From NCBI RefSeq assembly GCF_014640255.1, contig NZ_BMGP01000004.1:248001-312000 (forward strand): a stretch of DNA of 64,000 nucleotides. The letters run 5' to 3'. Position 1 is the stretch's first letter. Each line of letters starts with the position of its first letter. The stretch is from Subtercola lobariae. GTDB taxonomy: Bacteria > Actinomycetota > Actinomycetes > Actinomycetales > Microbacteriaceae. The notes beneath the pieces were generated by a model. It did no database searches and was not told the DNA's origin. It saw only the letters and a list, made by a program, of their open reading frames with translations. Of the stretch, positions 1 to 8,043 are shown one piece after another. Both the position numbers and the translations under genes were made by a program.

Positions 1-582
1 ACCGATCAGAACGAACGGCGCCAGCACGGCATCGGGCAGGTGCCAGCCGAATAGCGCCACGATGAACCCCGCCAGCGAGCCGAGAATGATCGGATTGCGC
101 ACCGGCTGCATCAGAATCGCCTTGACCGATGCTCCGCCGCGGGTCGACACATCGAGCACGGTCAGCAGAATCGGCGACAAGATGATGACCTGCAGCATCA
201 GCACGGGAGCGATGAACTGCGCGCTGCCGAGCACGTACACAGCCACGGGCAAGCCGATGTTGTTCGCGTTCACATACGACGATGAGGCCGCACCGAGCGC
301 GGTGAGGGCCAGGGAGCGTCGAAAGAACAGCCGCGAAATCAGCACGAAGGCGCCCGAGGTCACCACCACCGCCACGATGGTGACCACCAGAAACGACGAG
401 AAGATCACGCTGATGTCGGCACGCGCGAGCACCGTGAACAGCAGGCACGGGCTCGCCACGAAGAACACGAAGCGGTTGAGCGCTACCGGGGCCTCGGCGG
501 GCAGAACGTGCAGCCGCTGAACGATGAACCCCACCAGAATCACCACCCCGATGATGGCGAACCCGGTCAGCACCCCGATCAC
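1..582 (-). CDS. AEC family transporter (auxin efflux carrier-like), partial at window start
   Basis: The minus strand reads open from a GTG at 582 to the window edge, giving 194 residues without a stop. The translation alternates hydrophobic helices and short polar loops. It carries the Asn-Asn-Ile-Gly-Leu-Pro stretch typical of the broken helix of AEC permeases (PF03547), followed by a QPVRNPI segment that is also common in the family. AEC proteins move organic acids or amphipathic metabolites across the inner membrane; the substrate cannot be told here. The C-terminal part (about 100 residues) lies outside the window. The start is the only plausible in-frame one before an upstream stop. 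The acyltransferase gene ends 76 bp upstream on the same strand, so co-transcription is possible. Family call is good, substrate unknown. Confidence 0.82.
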   Translation of the reverse strand, partial: MIGVLTGFAIIGVVILVGFIVQRLHVLPAEAPVALNRFVFFVASPCLLFTVLARADISVIFSSFLVVTIVAVVVTSGAFVLISRLFFRRSLALTALGAASSSYVNANNIGLPVAVYVLGSAQFIAPVLMLQVIILSPILLTVLDVSTRGGASVKAILMQPVRNPIILGSLAGFIVALFGWHLPDAVLAPFVLIG

Positions 583-658
583 GCTGTCACCCCGATATGC
601 GCGACCGCCGACCCGCCAGCCGCAGCGGCCACGCGCATCACCGCCCCGGGGTCTCTGG

Positions 659-2905
659 TCACGGCTCCGTGGCCATCGCGCTGACGAGCGCCGCCTTCAG
701 GTACGGCGTCAGCGTGGTGGCGAACGTGTTCGTCAAATGATCTTGGTCGCGGTAGACGTTGGCGCCGCCGATGACCGCCAAGCAGTCGGTTGCCGTGCAG
801 TACGTGTTGCTGAAGTCGAGCAGAGTGACGTGCTCGCCCGCCGCGATCGATGCCTTCGCCGCGATGGCGACGGGTGGGTCGGCGACCAGCCCGTCGGCGC
901 GCGGCTCGGTGCAGTCTGATTCGGCAGAGGTGCGCAGGCATTTGTTGGGGTCGTCTGTCCACGCGGGATTGTCGACGGTGGTGACCACGGGCGTGCCCTT
1001 GGCGGTGACCTCTTTCCACGCGTCGCTGAACCCGCTGGCGAGCGCCTGGCCAGACGCTGACGTTCCGGGCGCAGTCGCATCGGCGAGCGCCGCCGTGAAG
1101 ATCACGTCGTACGGCTGCACCGAAGCGAGTTCTGCGGTGAGATTCGCTTGCCACGCGTTACACGAACGCGAAAACGCATCGACACCGGGCATCGGAACCG
1201 TGTTCCACGGGCATCCACCTTTGATGTAGGTGGTGAGCGCCCAGCCGTTGTCGTCGGCCAGCTGGATGAACGGCGAAAGCAACGCGAACGCGTGACTGTC
1301 GCCGATGAGTGCCACCCGCTTCGCGTTCGGGTCGGTCGAGCCGAAGTGGCACGCGTACAGCCCCGAATCGTTGAGCGTCACGAGGCACTCCGGGTGAGCC
1401 GGCCGGTCGGCGTTGCCGAACCCGGGCGACGGGATGATCGTGTCGGCCAGCGCCGCATTCGGGCACGTTACGGCAGCGCCACCCGCATCGGCACCCGAAC
1501 CCGTACCGGTACTAGTGGCCGGAGCCGTCGCGGTGCCAGCGCCCGACGCCGCGGCACCCGCCGCTGTCGCGACCTGCTGATGCGTACCCGTTGCATCAGT
1601 CACCTCAGGGCCGGGGCCCGACGCCGCGCCGAAGCACGCCGGCGGATCGGAGACTGTGCTCGCGAGTTGGCTCGCAGCGGCGTCGTACTTCGGCTGCTGC
1701 ACCACCCACACACTCGACACCAGCAACACCATCACGGCCATGCCCGCGAGCATGAAGGAGAAGGTGAAGCGAGGCTTTCGGAGCGCGAAGAACTTCAGCT
1801 GACGCGTCGGGTCTTCGACGAACTTCTTCGTCAGCCACGCAAGCACCACCGCAATGACGAACAACGCCACGCGGTTGTAGATCGACAGACCCCAGCCCGG
1901 AATGAACGGCGCAATCACAATGAGCGGCCAGTGCCAGAGGTAGAGCGAATAGGAGATGTCGCCGAAGAACCGCGGCACCCGGGTGCTGAGCACTCGGCCG
2001 ATGTCGTACCGGTGTTCTGAGCGGTGCGACACGATCACGGCGGCCGTGCCGAGCACAGGCACGAGAGCCGCATAACCGGGGAACGGCGTGTTGCGGTCGT
2101 AGGTGAACCCCGCAATGAGAATGGCGAGCACCCCGGCGTAACCGAGCACGTTCACGAACCACCCGCGGGTGGGCCGAAGCCTGAGAATGAGCGCCAAGAG
2201 CGCCCCCACCCCGAACTCCCACACTCGGGTGTACGTGACGAAATAGGCCGCCGCCGGGTCGTTGTTCGTGGCGACGACCGACAGCACGAATGAAACGACG
2301 GTGGCGATGACGACGAGCGCGATCATCGCGTTCCAGCGCCCACGATCGCCGTACTTCGTGGCCAGTCGCTTCACCCCGAAGAACGAGGCGCCCAGCAACA
2401 AGATGGGCCAGACGAGATAGAACTGCTCTTCGAGCGAGAGCGACCAATAGTGCTGAACCAGCGAAGCGTCGTTCGATGCCGCGAGATAGTCGACCGAGTT
2501 GGCCGCGAGCGCCCAGTTCTCGACGTAGAACGTGCTCGCCAGAATCTCTTTGAGGTTCTCAGTGAGAGCACTCAGCGGCATGATCACCAGGGTGGCGACC
2601 GTGCTGAACAGCAACACGAGAAGCGCAGCGGGCAGCAGCCGCCGAACGCGTTTAGCCCAAAAACTCGGCAGCTTGATGCGATCGGTGCGTTCGAGTTCGC
2701 GCGAGAGTTGCTGGGTGATCAGAAAGCCGGAGATGACGAAGAACACATCGACACCGATGTACCCACCGGTGAGCCGCCCAGGCTCGAAATGGTAGATGAC
2801 CACGAGCAGCACGGCGATGGCCCGAAGGCCCTGAATGTGGGGAAGAAAGTGGGCCGGAGCACCGCGCTTGGCGACGGTCTCGCCGCGGGTGCTGGTCGAG
2901 TTCAT
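659..2905 (-). CDS. Acyltransferase-3 / SGNH hydrolase fusion protein (OafA-like)
   Basis: This 748-residue membrane protein has an N-terminal acyltransferase-3 domain (about 20-400) with the motif GLRAIAVLLV, His39 and GVDVFFVISGFLI at 51-63. About ten membrane helices follow, then an Ala/Gly/Thr-rich linker (about 445-478), then an extracytoplasmic SGNH domain with GDSH at 535-538 and the Asp/His pair in YRDQDHL near 718-724. Proteins of this architecture O-acetylate cell-envelope polysaccharides; the SGNH part transfers or removes the acyl group outside the cell. The start is set at ATG 2905, preceded by GGGGCGAT; an in-frame start at 3010 exists but would overlap the divergent promoter region. 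The next gene upstream is divergent. The target glycan is unknown. Confidence 0.9.
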   Translation of the reverse strand: MNSTSTRGETVAKRGAPAHFLPHIQGLRAIAVLLVVIYHFEPGRLTGGYIGVDVFFVISGFLITQQLSRELERTDRIKLPSFWAKRVRRLLPAALLVLLFSTVATLVIMPLSALTENLKEILASTFYVENWALAANSVDYLAASNDASLVQHYWSLSLEEQFYLVWPILLLGASFFGVKRLATKYGDRGRWNAMIALVVIATVVSFVLSVVATNNDPAAAYFVTYTRVWEFGVGALLALILRLRPTRGWFVNVLGYAGVLAILIAGFTYDRNTPFPGYAALVPVLGTAAVIVSHRSEHRYDIGRVLSTRVPRFFGDISYSLYLWHWPLIVIAPFIPGWGLSIYNRVALFVIAVVLAWLTKKFVEDPTRQLKFFALRKPRFTFSFMLAGMAVMVLLVSSVWVVQQPKYDAAASQLASTVSDPPACFGAASGPGPEVTDATGTHQQVATAAGAAASGAGTATAPATSTGTGSGADAGGAAVTCPNAALADTIIPSPGFGNADRPAHPECLVTLNDSGLYACHFGSTDPNAKRVALIGDSHAFALLSPFIQLADDNGWALTTYIKGGCPWNTVPMPGVDAFSRSCNAWQANLTAELASVQPYDVIFTAALADATAPGTSASGQALASGFSDAWKEVTAKGTPVVTTVDNPAWTDDPNKCLRTSAESDCTEPRADGLVADPPVAIAAKASIAAGEHVTLLDFSNTYCTATDCLAVIGGANVYRDQDHLTNTFATTLTPYLKAALVSAMATEP

Positions 2906-3020
2906 ATCGCCCCATGCTACTTGGGCGGTTCTGAGCGAAACCTTCGGCACGCGAGTCTGTGGGCTTTCACGCGAACCCCGGCATTGTGGAGAACAGGATG
3001 CCCCCGCCATACTCCTTGAT

Positions 3021-3467
3021 ATGAAATTTCACACCGGGCTTCTGCAAAGCGGTAAAACAGCGACCGGCATCGTCGTACCTCAAGACGTGTACGACGCGCT
3101 CGGCACGGCGAAGCGTCTCGCCGTCGCAGTGACGATCAACGACTACACCTATCGCAGCACCGTCACGCCCTATCGCGGCGAGATCATGCTCCCGGTGAGC
3201 GCCGAGGTGCGCACAGGCGCGGGCATCGAGCCCGGCGACGAATTTGAGGTCGATATCGTGCTCGACGACCAGCCCCGCGAGGTGACCGTACCCGACGACT
3301 TCGCCGCCGCCCTCGACGCTGTACCAGCTGCCCGCACCTACTTCGACACCCTCTCGTACAGCAACAAGCGCCGCTTCACGGCGCCCATCGACGACGCGAA
3401 AACCCCAGAAACCCGCCAGCGCCGCATCGAGAAGTCGGTCGCGACCTTGGCCGAGGGCAAGCTCTAG
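3021..3467 (+). CDS. YdeI/OmpD-associated, DUF1905-domain protein
   Basis: The 148-residue soluble protein has an N-terminal DUF1905 beta-barrel-like half (about 1-90, with VTINDYTYRSTVTPYRGEIMLPV) and a C-terminal YdeI-type helical half (about 95-148). The latter contains the family signature of an FDTLSYSNKRRF segment followed by ETRQRRIEKSVATLAEG. Members are widespread, small and cytoplasmic; their biochemical role is not established. The start ATG lies in the divergent spacer with the acyltransferase gene. A strong hairpin directly after the stop (3488-3535) separates it from the convergent DUF4865 gene. Confidence 0.85.
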   Translation: MKFHTGLLQSGKTATGIVVPQDVYDALGTAKRLAVAVTINDYTYRSTVTPYRGEIMLPVSAEVRTGAGIEPGDEFEVDIVLDDQPREVTVPDDFAAALDAVPAARTYFDTLSYSNKRRFTAPIDDAKTPETRQRRIEKSVATLAEGKL

Positions 3468-3487
3468 CGCTGCCGAGCACCAGGCGG

Positions 3488-3535
3488 GTTGCGAAAAAGC
3501 ACCGCGATTCGTGCGCAGCGGTGCTTTAGCGCAAC
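3488..3535. terminator. Bidirectional hairpin terminator between convergent genes
   Basis: AAAGCACCGC (3496-3505) pairs perfectly with GCGGTGCTTT (3518-3527). An outer GTTGCG/CGCAAC pair (3488-3493 and 3530-3535) extends the stem. The inner arm ends in A and T runs, so both strands give a hairpin followed by a short U-rich stretch. It sits between the convergent YdeI-like and DUF4865 genes. Confidence 0.75.
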
Positions 3536-3543
3536 GCCGACCT

Positions 3544-4149
3544 CTAGCGCCGCGCCAACCGGGCAAGCCCGGGCGACGAGAGGTGGAGCACCTCGTACGT
3601 TTCGGTGTCTCGGGAGTCGGCGGCTGCCTCGATCCACTCGGCATCAGGGGCGACAGCCCAGAGGCTGAACTCCACGAGCTGCCACGTGCGAGGGTCGACG
3701 GCCACGGCGACGGAATGCAGACCGGGTTGACCGACGAGGGCCGGCAGAGCATCCACTCGCGAAGCGACCAACGGCTGCGGGTCGGCGTCATCAGTCAAGT
3801 GGATGATCGACCGCACGGCCACGGTCGGAGCCTCGTCGCCGGCGGGCCCCCGCGCGAACCCTGCGCCCACCCAGGTCTGGGCGACAGGGCGGCCGAAGTC
3901 GCGAACGATGTTACCGAAGCCATCGCCGCCCCAGAGAAAAGTTCCGGCGGCGAGTGGGGCGTTCCAGAGGTAGAACGGGGCGTACTGGTTCACGGCCGAC
4001 CCATTCACTCCCGCTTCTCGAATGAGGTACGCCTTCAACCCGAGCCCGGGGTACTGGTCGAGGGCGAACCCGCGCGTCGCCACGCGCTCGCGAATGATGC
4101 CCATGTCGTAGTCGGCCGGCAACGTGATCTGGTACTGCATGGCGAGCAT
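3544..4149 (-). CDS. DUF4865 family protein
   Basis: The 201-residue protein opens with the family hallmark MQYQITLPADYDMGIIRERV and continues with GFALDQYPGLGLKAYLIRE, YAPFYLW and an FGRP segment. DUF4865 proteins are small cytoplasmic proteins of unknown function, often next to transcription regulators or oxidoreductases. I chose the ATG at 4149, which adds MLA before MQYQ; ATG 4140 is equally possible. The ORF extends a further 12 residues upstream without similarity. The gene is convergent with the YdeI-like gene and lies 105 bp downstream of the SDR gene on the same strand. Function unknown. Confidence 0.82.
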   Translation of the reverse strand: MLAMQYQITLPADYDMGIIRERVATRGFALDQYPGLGLKAYLIREAGVNGSAVNQYAPFYLWNAPLAAGTFLWGGDGFGNIVRDFGRPVAQTWVGAGFARGPAGDEAPTVAVRSIIHLTDDADPQPLVASRVDALPALVGQPGLHSVAVAVDPRTWQLVEFSLWAVAPDAEWIEAAADSRDTETYEVLHLSSPGLARLARR

Positions 4150-4254
4150 GCGCCCATCGTACGGCGAAGCGGCCTCTCGCCGCACGAGGGTCGGGTACGC
4201 AGAGGGTCGGGTGCACCGCAGCTCAGGCGCACAACGAGTCGGGCTCGCAGCGGG

Positions 4255-5013
4255 TCAGGTCAGGCGAAGACCGCCGTCGCAGGGCAGCACCACGCCGGTG
4301 AGAAAGGTGTTGTCGATGAGCGCCACGATGGCCTGAGCGATGTCTTCGGGCTGACCATTACGACCGACGGGTGCCCGTTTCGCGAACTCGGCCAGCGTGC
4401 TGTCGCGAGCATCATCGTCGAGCTCGCTCCACCACTCGGTTTCGATGACCCCGGGCGACACCGCGTTGACGCGCCGCGGCGCGAGCTCGGTGGCGAGCGG
4501 CGGCACCGCTGACTCGATGGCACCGTTGACAGCAGCAAGGGCGGCGGTGCCCGGCATCGCCGACTGGGCCGAGCCGGCGCTCACGAAGGTGATCGAGCCC
4601 TGCTCGGCCAGGGTGGGCAACGAGAGTGCTGCAGTGTGCAGATGCGCGACGGGCTTACCGACGAAGGCCCCGATGAGATCGGTGTCGGCGAGGTCTGCGA
4701 AGGGGCCGAAGCCGCCTCGACGGGTGACGGTGACCACGAGATCGGTCAGCGCGCCGGCCGCTGCGAAGAAGTGGCGAAGTGAGTCGACGCTTTCGGCATC
4801 GACCTCGATACCCGTGGCGAAGCTGCCGAGTTGTGCGGTGGCGGCGTTGAGGCGCACGGCGTTGCGGCCGCCTATCGACACACGGTCTCCTCGGTCGCTG
4901 AGCAAGCGCGCGGTGGCCAGGCCGATGCCGGCGCTGCCGCCGAGAATCGCAACGTGGCGGCCGCCTGGGTTGTGGCACCGGTCTTCGGTCTGGGTGTTGG
5001 AAGGTAGTGACAT
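4255..5013 (-). CDS. SDR-fold oxidoreductase-like protein lacking the YxxxK catalytic pair
   Basis: The 252-residue Rossmann protein has the nucleotide-binding GGSAGIG at 25-31, a GGRN segment after strand 2, and the C-terminal NAVSPGVIETEWW and GVVLPCDGG blocks of classical short-chain dehydrogenases. Where the active-site YxxxK is expected, the sequence reads Leu159-Ala-Ala-Val-Asn163, so both Tyr and Lys are missing; serines are present upstream (145-148). It may bind NAD(P) without normal SDR catalysis or belong to an atypical subfamily. It diverges from the TetR gene at 5093, and the 79-bp spacer holds two identical-pattern operators, so TetR control is very likely. The 12-residue N-terminal tail before the Rossmann strand is extra. 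Confidence 0.85.
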   Translation of the reverse strand: MSLPSNTQTEDRCHNPGGRHVAILGGSAGIGLATARLLSDRGDRVSIGGRNAVRLNAATAQLGSFATGIEVDAESVDSLRHFFAAAGALTDLVVTVTRRGGFGPFADLADTDLIGAFVGKPVAHLHTAALSLPTLAEQGSITFVSAGSAQSAMPGTAALAAVNGAIESAVPPLATELAPRRVNAVSPGVIETEWWSELDDDARDSTLAEFAKRAPVGRNGQPEDIAQAIVALIDNTFLTGVVLPCDGGLRLT

Positions 5014-5029
5014 CGCTCTGCTCCATTTC

Positions 5030-5044
5030 CGAACGTATCGTTCG
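5030..5044. promoter_or_regulatory. TetR operator, proximal to the SDR gene
   Basis: The 15-bp site CGAAC-GTATC-GTTCG is a perfect inverted repeat with 5-bp arms. A second copy with the same layout lies 34 bp away in the same divergent spacer, which supports binding of the adjacent TetR protein to both promoters. Confidence 0.75.
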
Positions 5045-5063
5045 TTAATAGGTCGATCATATA

Positions 5064-5078
5064 CGAACGTGGCGTTCG
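5064..5078. promoter_or_regulatory. TetR operator, proximal to the tetR gene
   Basis: CGAAC-GTGGC-GTTCG repeats the arms and spacing of the site at 5030-5044. It lies 15 bp before the TetR start codon, where binding would block its own transcription. Confidence 0.75.
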
Positions 5079-5092
5079 GTTACTATAGGCAA

Positions 5093-5665
5093 ATGAATGA
5101 GCCACAACCGCGACGCCCCGGCCGCCCTCGAAGCGAGAGTTCACGGCAGGCCGTCATGGCCGCGACCCACGAGCTCATGGGCGAAGGCGGTGCAGTGAGC
5201 ATGGAGGCGATCGCGAAACGTGCCGGCGTCAGCAAAGAGACGCTCTACCGATGGTGGCCATCGAAGACGTCCGTCGTTCTCGATGCTCTAGCCGAGCGCG
5301 GGCAGTCCACGATTCCGCTCCCCGATACGGGAACGCTCCGAGGCGATCTGGCGGCTTTCTTGCGATCGACCGCTGACTCGGCTGACCCGGCCACCCGGCA
5401 CTTGCTTCGAGCCATCGCGGCCGCAGCCGCGAACGACTTAGACGCCGCCGCTGAGATTCGCACGCGATTCATCTCCGCACGGCGCGCGGCGCTCAATCGC
5501 GTGCTCGCCCGGGCGGCGACCAGGGGCGAGGTGATCGCGTCAAACGCCGACACCCTGCTCGACCTCATCTACGGTTCGCTCTGGTACCGACTGATCTTCG
5601 ACGTGGGTCCCCTCGACCACACCTGGGCCGACGACATCGCTGCCGCCATCGCGCCAGCACCCTGA
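5093..5665 (+). CDS. TetR/AcrR family transcriptional regulator
   Basis: The 190-residue protein has the TetR DNA-binding head at about 18-62, with the helix-turn-helix MEAIAKRAGVSKETLYRWWPSK, and a C-terminal ligand and dimer domain of the TetR_C type. The Trp-Trp-Pro in the recognition helix is typical of an actinobacterial subgroup. It diverges from an SDR-like gene and two matched palindromes fill the spacer, so autorepression plus repression of the SDR is the likely role; the ligand is unknown. A further in-frame ORF upstream belongs to the antisense of the SDR gene and was not used as the start. Confidence 0.92.
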   Translation: MNEPQPRRPGRPRSESSRQAVMAATHELMGEGGAVSMEAIAKRAGVSKETLYRWWPSKTSVVLDALAERGQSTIPLPDTGTLRGDLAAFLRSTADSADPATRHLLRAIAAAAANDLDAAAEIRTRFISARRAALNRVLARAATRGEVIASNADTLLDLIYGSLWYRLIFDVGPLDHTWADDIAAAIAPAP

Positions 5666-5670
5666 CTTCG

Positions 5671-5695
5671 CGGGTTGCAAATGGGTCACAACCCG
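5671..5695 (+). terminator. Hairpin after tetR
   Basis: CGGGTTG (5671-5677) and CAACCCG (5689-5695) form a 7-bp stem with an 11-nt loop, starting 6 bp after the TetR stop codon. No T run follows, so termination is plausible but unproven. Confidence 0.45.
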
Positions 5696-5770
5696 AGAAG
5701 CCGACGGCACGTCAAGTTGCTACCAAATGTGCGCTCGCGATACTGTGCGAATGACAAACGGAGGCACTTC

Positions 5771-6532
5771 ATGGCACGATTCGCTCCCTTCGCGCTTTTG
5801 GCCGTCGCGGCTACCGCGGCAATCATTCTCACCGGATGCTCGGCCGAAACCGAACCGCTCACTCCGCCTGCCTCTCAGGTGGCCGACGCCGAGGCCGCGG
5901 CAGGGTTTCAAGCGGGCAGTCTCGTCGGTGTCTGGACTGTGCAGGAGAAGTTCGACTCACCCGAGCAGCCCTTCATCGCCTTCGTGCAAGACAACACCTG
6001 GATTGCCTCCGACGGGTGTAACCGCGTCGAAGGTACGTGGAAGGTCGACGGCAACGGCGTCATGAGCACCACCTCCGGCCCGTCGACGTTGATGGCGTGC
6101 GATGGCGCACAACTTCCGCTCTCGGTGACCCTCGCGAACTACGTGTCGATCAACGGCGAGTACCTGACCATCACGAGTTCTGACAGCACCACGACGACGA
6201 CTCTGCAGCGAGCAACCGACCCCTCGGTCGGCCCGCAGGGCTGGCCCATCGGCTACTGGACTCAGACCCGAACATCCCTTTCACCGTTTCTTTCGATCTC
6301 GGCTGATCGCACCTTCACGGGCAGCGATGGCTGCAACCTCATCGGCGGATCGTGGGCTCCGGGCAGCGCGGCGAGCCAGTCGGTCAGCTTCACTAATGTG
6401 ACCTCGACCATGAAGTTCTGCGAGGGCGTCGACACCTGGCTGAACCGTGCGGCAAGCGCCACAGTTCAGGGCACCACGATGACGGTCTCTGACGCGAACG
6501 GCACGGTGATCGGGCAGCTCAGCAGCATGTGA
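5771..6532 (+). CDS. META-domain lipoprotein (HslJ-like, DUF306 duplicated)
   Basis: The 253-residue protein begins with a lipoprotein signal peptide whose lipobox is Leu-Thr-Gly-Cys (Cys22). Two META-like repeats follow: the first around 48-150 with SDGCNRVEGTW, the second around 165-253 with GSDGCNLIGGSW. META domains occur in HslJ and other surface proteins linked to stress or antibiotic tolerance; their chemistry is not defined. The mature protein is predicted to be anchored to the outer face of the membrane. The start ATG has GGAGG 7 bp upstream. It is followed by a 146-bp spacer before sufS with only short GGATGC-type repeats. Confidence 0.85.
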   Translation: MARFAPFALLAVAATAAIILTGCSAETEPLTPPASQVADAEAAAGFQAGSLVGVWTVQEKFDSPEQPFIAFVQDNTWIASDGCNRVEGTWKVDGNGVMSTTSGPSTLMACDGAQLPLSVTLANYVSINGEYLTITSSDSTTTTTLQRATDPSVGPQGWPIGYWTQTRTSLSPFLSISADRTFTGSDGCNLIGGSWAPGSAASQSVSFTNVTSTMKFCEGVDTWLNRAASATVQGTTMTVSDANGTVIGQLSSM

Positions 6533-6678
6533 CCGCGGGATGCTCGGGGTGAGGATGCTCGGGTGCATGAAGCTCGGGCGCGATGAGCCCATCGAGCTCG
6601 GCGCGGTGCGCACGTCACATCGGCGTAATGTTCGGCCCGACGGCGCTCGGCGCCTAAGACGTGCCTAAGCTTAAGTCG

Positions 6679-8043
6679 ATGAGTACCACCGACACCGCCC
6701 GAACCCCGATCGTAGGCACAACCGCGCCCGAGGCGCTCAGTTCGCCCGAGCTACTCAGCGCGCCCAAGCCACTCAGCGCGCCCGAGGTCGAACAGCTGCG
6801 TCTCGACTTTCCGATTCTGGCGCGGGAGGTCAACGGGCATCCACTCGCCTACCTCGACTCGGGCGCCACGAGCCAGAAGCCGCTTCAGGTGCTGGATGCC
6901 GAACGAAACTTCTACCTGAATGAGAACTCGGCCGTGCACCGGGGCGCGCACACGCTGGCCGCCGAAGCTACCGAGAGCTTCGAGAACGCGCGAGCAACTA
7001 TCGCCTCGTTCATCGGCGCGGCCGACGACGAGGTGGTGTACACATCAAATGCCACTGAAGGCATAAACCTCGTCGCGTACGCGATGTCGAATGCCAGCCT
7101 GGGTCGCGGGGCGCCGGCTTCGGCGAGATTTCGCCTCGGAGTCGGCGACGAAATCGTGGTCACCGAGATGGAGCACCACGCGAATCTACTGCCCTGGCAA
7201 GAACTGGCAGCTCGAACCGGCGCGACGCTGCGATATATTCCGATTGACGAATATGGTGCGCTTCGGCTCGATGTGGCGGCTGAGGTCATCGGTGAACAAA
7301 CCCGCGTTCTTGCTTTCACGCACGTGTCGAACGTTCTGGGTGTCATCAACCCCGTGGCTCAGCTCGTAGAGCTGGCGCGTGCGGTGGGTGCGCTCGTGCT
7401 GCTCGACGCGTGTCAGTCTGCGCCGCATCTGGCCTTAGCTGTGAAGGCGCTTGACATTGATTTTGCCGTGTTCTCTGGTCACAAGATGCTCGGGCCCACC
7501 GGCGTCGGAATTCTCTACGGCCGTCGTGAGCTGCTGAACGCGCTGCCCCCTTTTCTCACCGGCGGCTCGATGATCGTTTCGGTCACCATGGAAGCGACCG
7601 AGTATCTGCCGGCACCGCAGCGCTTCGAGGCCGGAACACAGCGCGTTTCTCAGGCCATTGCTCTTGGCGCCGCCATCGACTACCTGTCGGCCGTGGGGCT
7701 TGACCGCATCGCCGCGCACGAAGCCGTGCTCGGGCAGCGGCTCGTCGCGGGGCTTTCAGAAATCGAGGGCGTGCGGGTGCTCGGGCCGCAAGCCGGGCAC
7801 GAGCGGGTGGGGCTGGCGAGTTTCGATGTGGCGGGCATCCACTCGCACGATGTCGGCCAGTTTCTGGATGACCGGGGCATCGCCGTGCGGGTCGGCCACC
7901 ACTGCGCACAGCCGTTGCACCGGCGACTCGGAGTGGTATCGAGCACCCGTGCCAGCACCTATCTCTATACGACCGACGACGAAGTGGATCGGTTTCTCGC
8001 CGGGGTCGCCGACGCGGTCACGTTCTTCGGGGTGCGAGCATGA
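6679..8043 (+). CDS. sufS: Cysteine desulfurase SufS
   Basis: SufS is the PLP-dependent enzyme that takes sulfur from cysteine as a persulfide and hands it to SufU for Fe-S cluster assembly. The 454-residue product has the PLP lysine in SGHKMLGPTG (Lys269), the catalytic cysteine in RVGHHCAQPLH (Cys409) and the class-V aminotransferase blocks TSNATEGIN and TEMEHHANLLPW. The N-terminus carries about 35 extra residues with a hexapeptide (x-x-Leu-Ser-x-Pro) three times at 18-35, from an 18-nt tandem repeat at 6730-6783. The stop overlaps the sufU start by 4 bp (ATGA), implying coupled translation. GTG 6661 is an alternative start. No sufBCD genes are in the window. Confidence 0.95.
   Translation: MSTTDTARTPIVGTTAPEALSSPELLSAPKPLSAPEVEQLRLDFPILAREVNGHPLAYLDSGATSQKPLQVLDAERNFYLNENSAVHRGAHTLAAEATESFENARATIASFIGAADDEVVYTSNATEGINLVAYAMSNASLGRGAPASARFRLGVGDEIVVTEMEHHANLLPWQELAARTGATLRYIPIDEYGALRLDVAAEVIGEQTRVLAFTHVSNVLGVINPVAQLVELARAVGALVLLDACQSAPHLALAVKALDIDFAVFSGHKMLGPTGVGILYGRRELLNALPPFLTGGSMIVSVTMEATEYLPAPQRFEAGTQRVSQAIALGAAIDYLSAVGLDRIAAHEAVLGQRLVAGLSEIEGVRVLGPQAGHERVGLASFDVAGIHSHDVGQFLDDRGIAVRVGHHCAQPLHRRLGVVSSTRASTYLYTTDDEVDRFLAGVADAVTFFGVRA
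6730..6783 (+). repeat. 18-nt in-frame tandem repeat inside sufS
   Basis: Three consecutive 18-nt units, each ending CTCAGyyCGCCC-like, encode EALSSP, ELLSAP and KPLSAP near the SufS N-terminus. The unit length keeps frame. The region precedes the first conserved block of the enzyme. Confidence 0.7.

Noticed and set aside
2906-3010. Longer acyltransferase start at 3010
   Set aside because: The extra 35 residues have no membrane or family features and would reach into the divergent gene's promoter; ATG 2905 has a better ribosome site.
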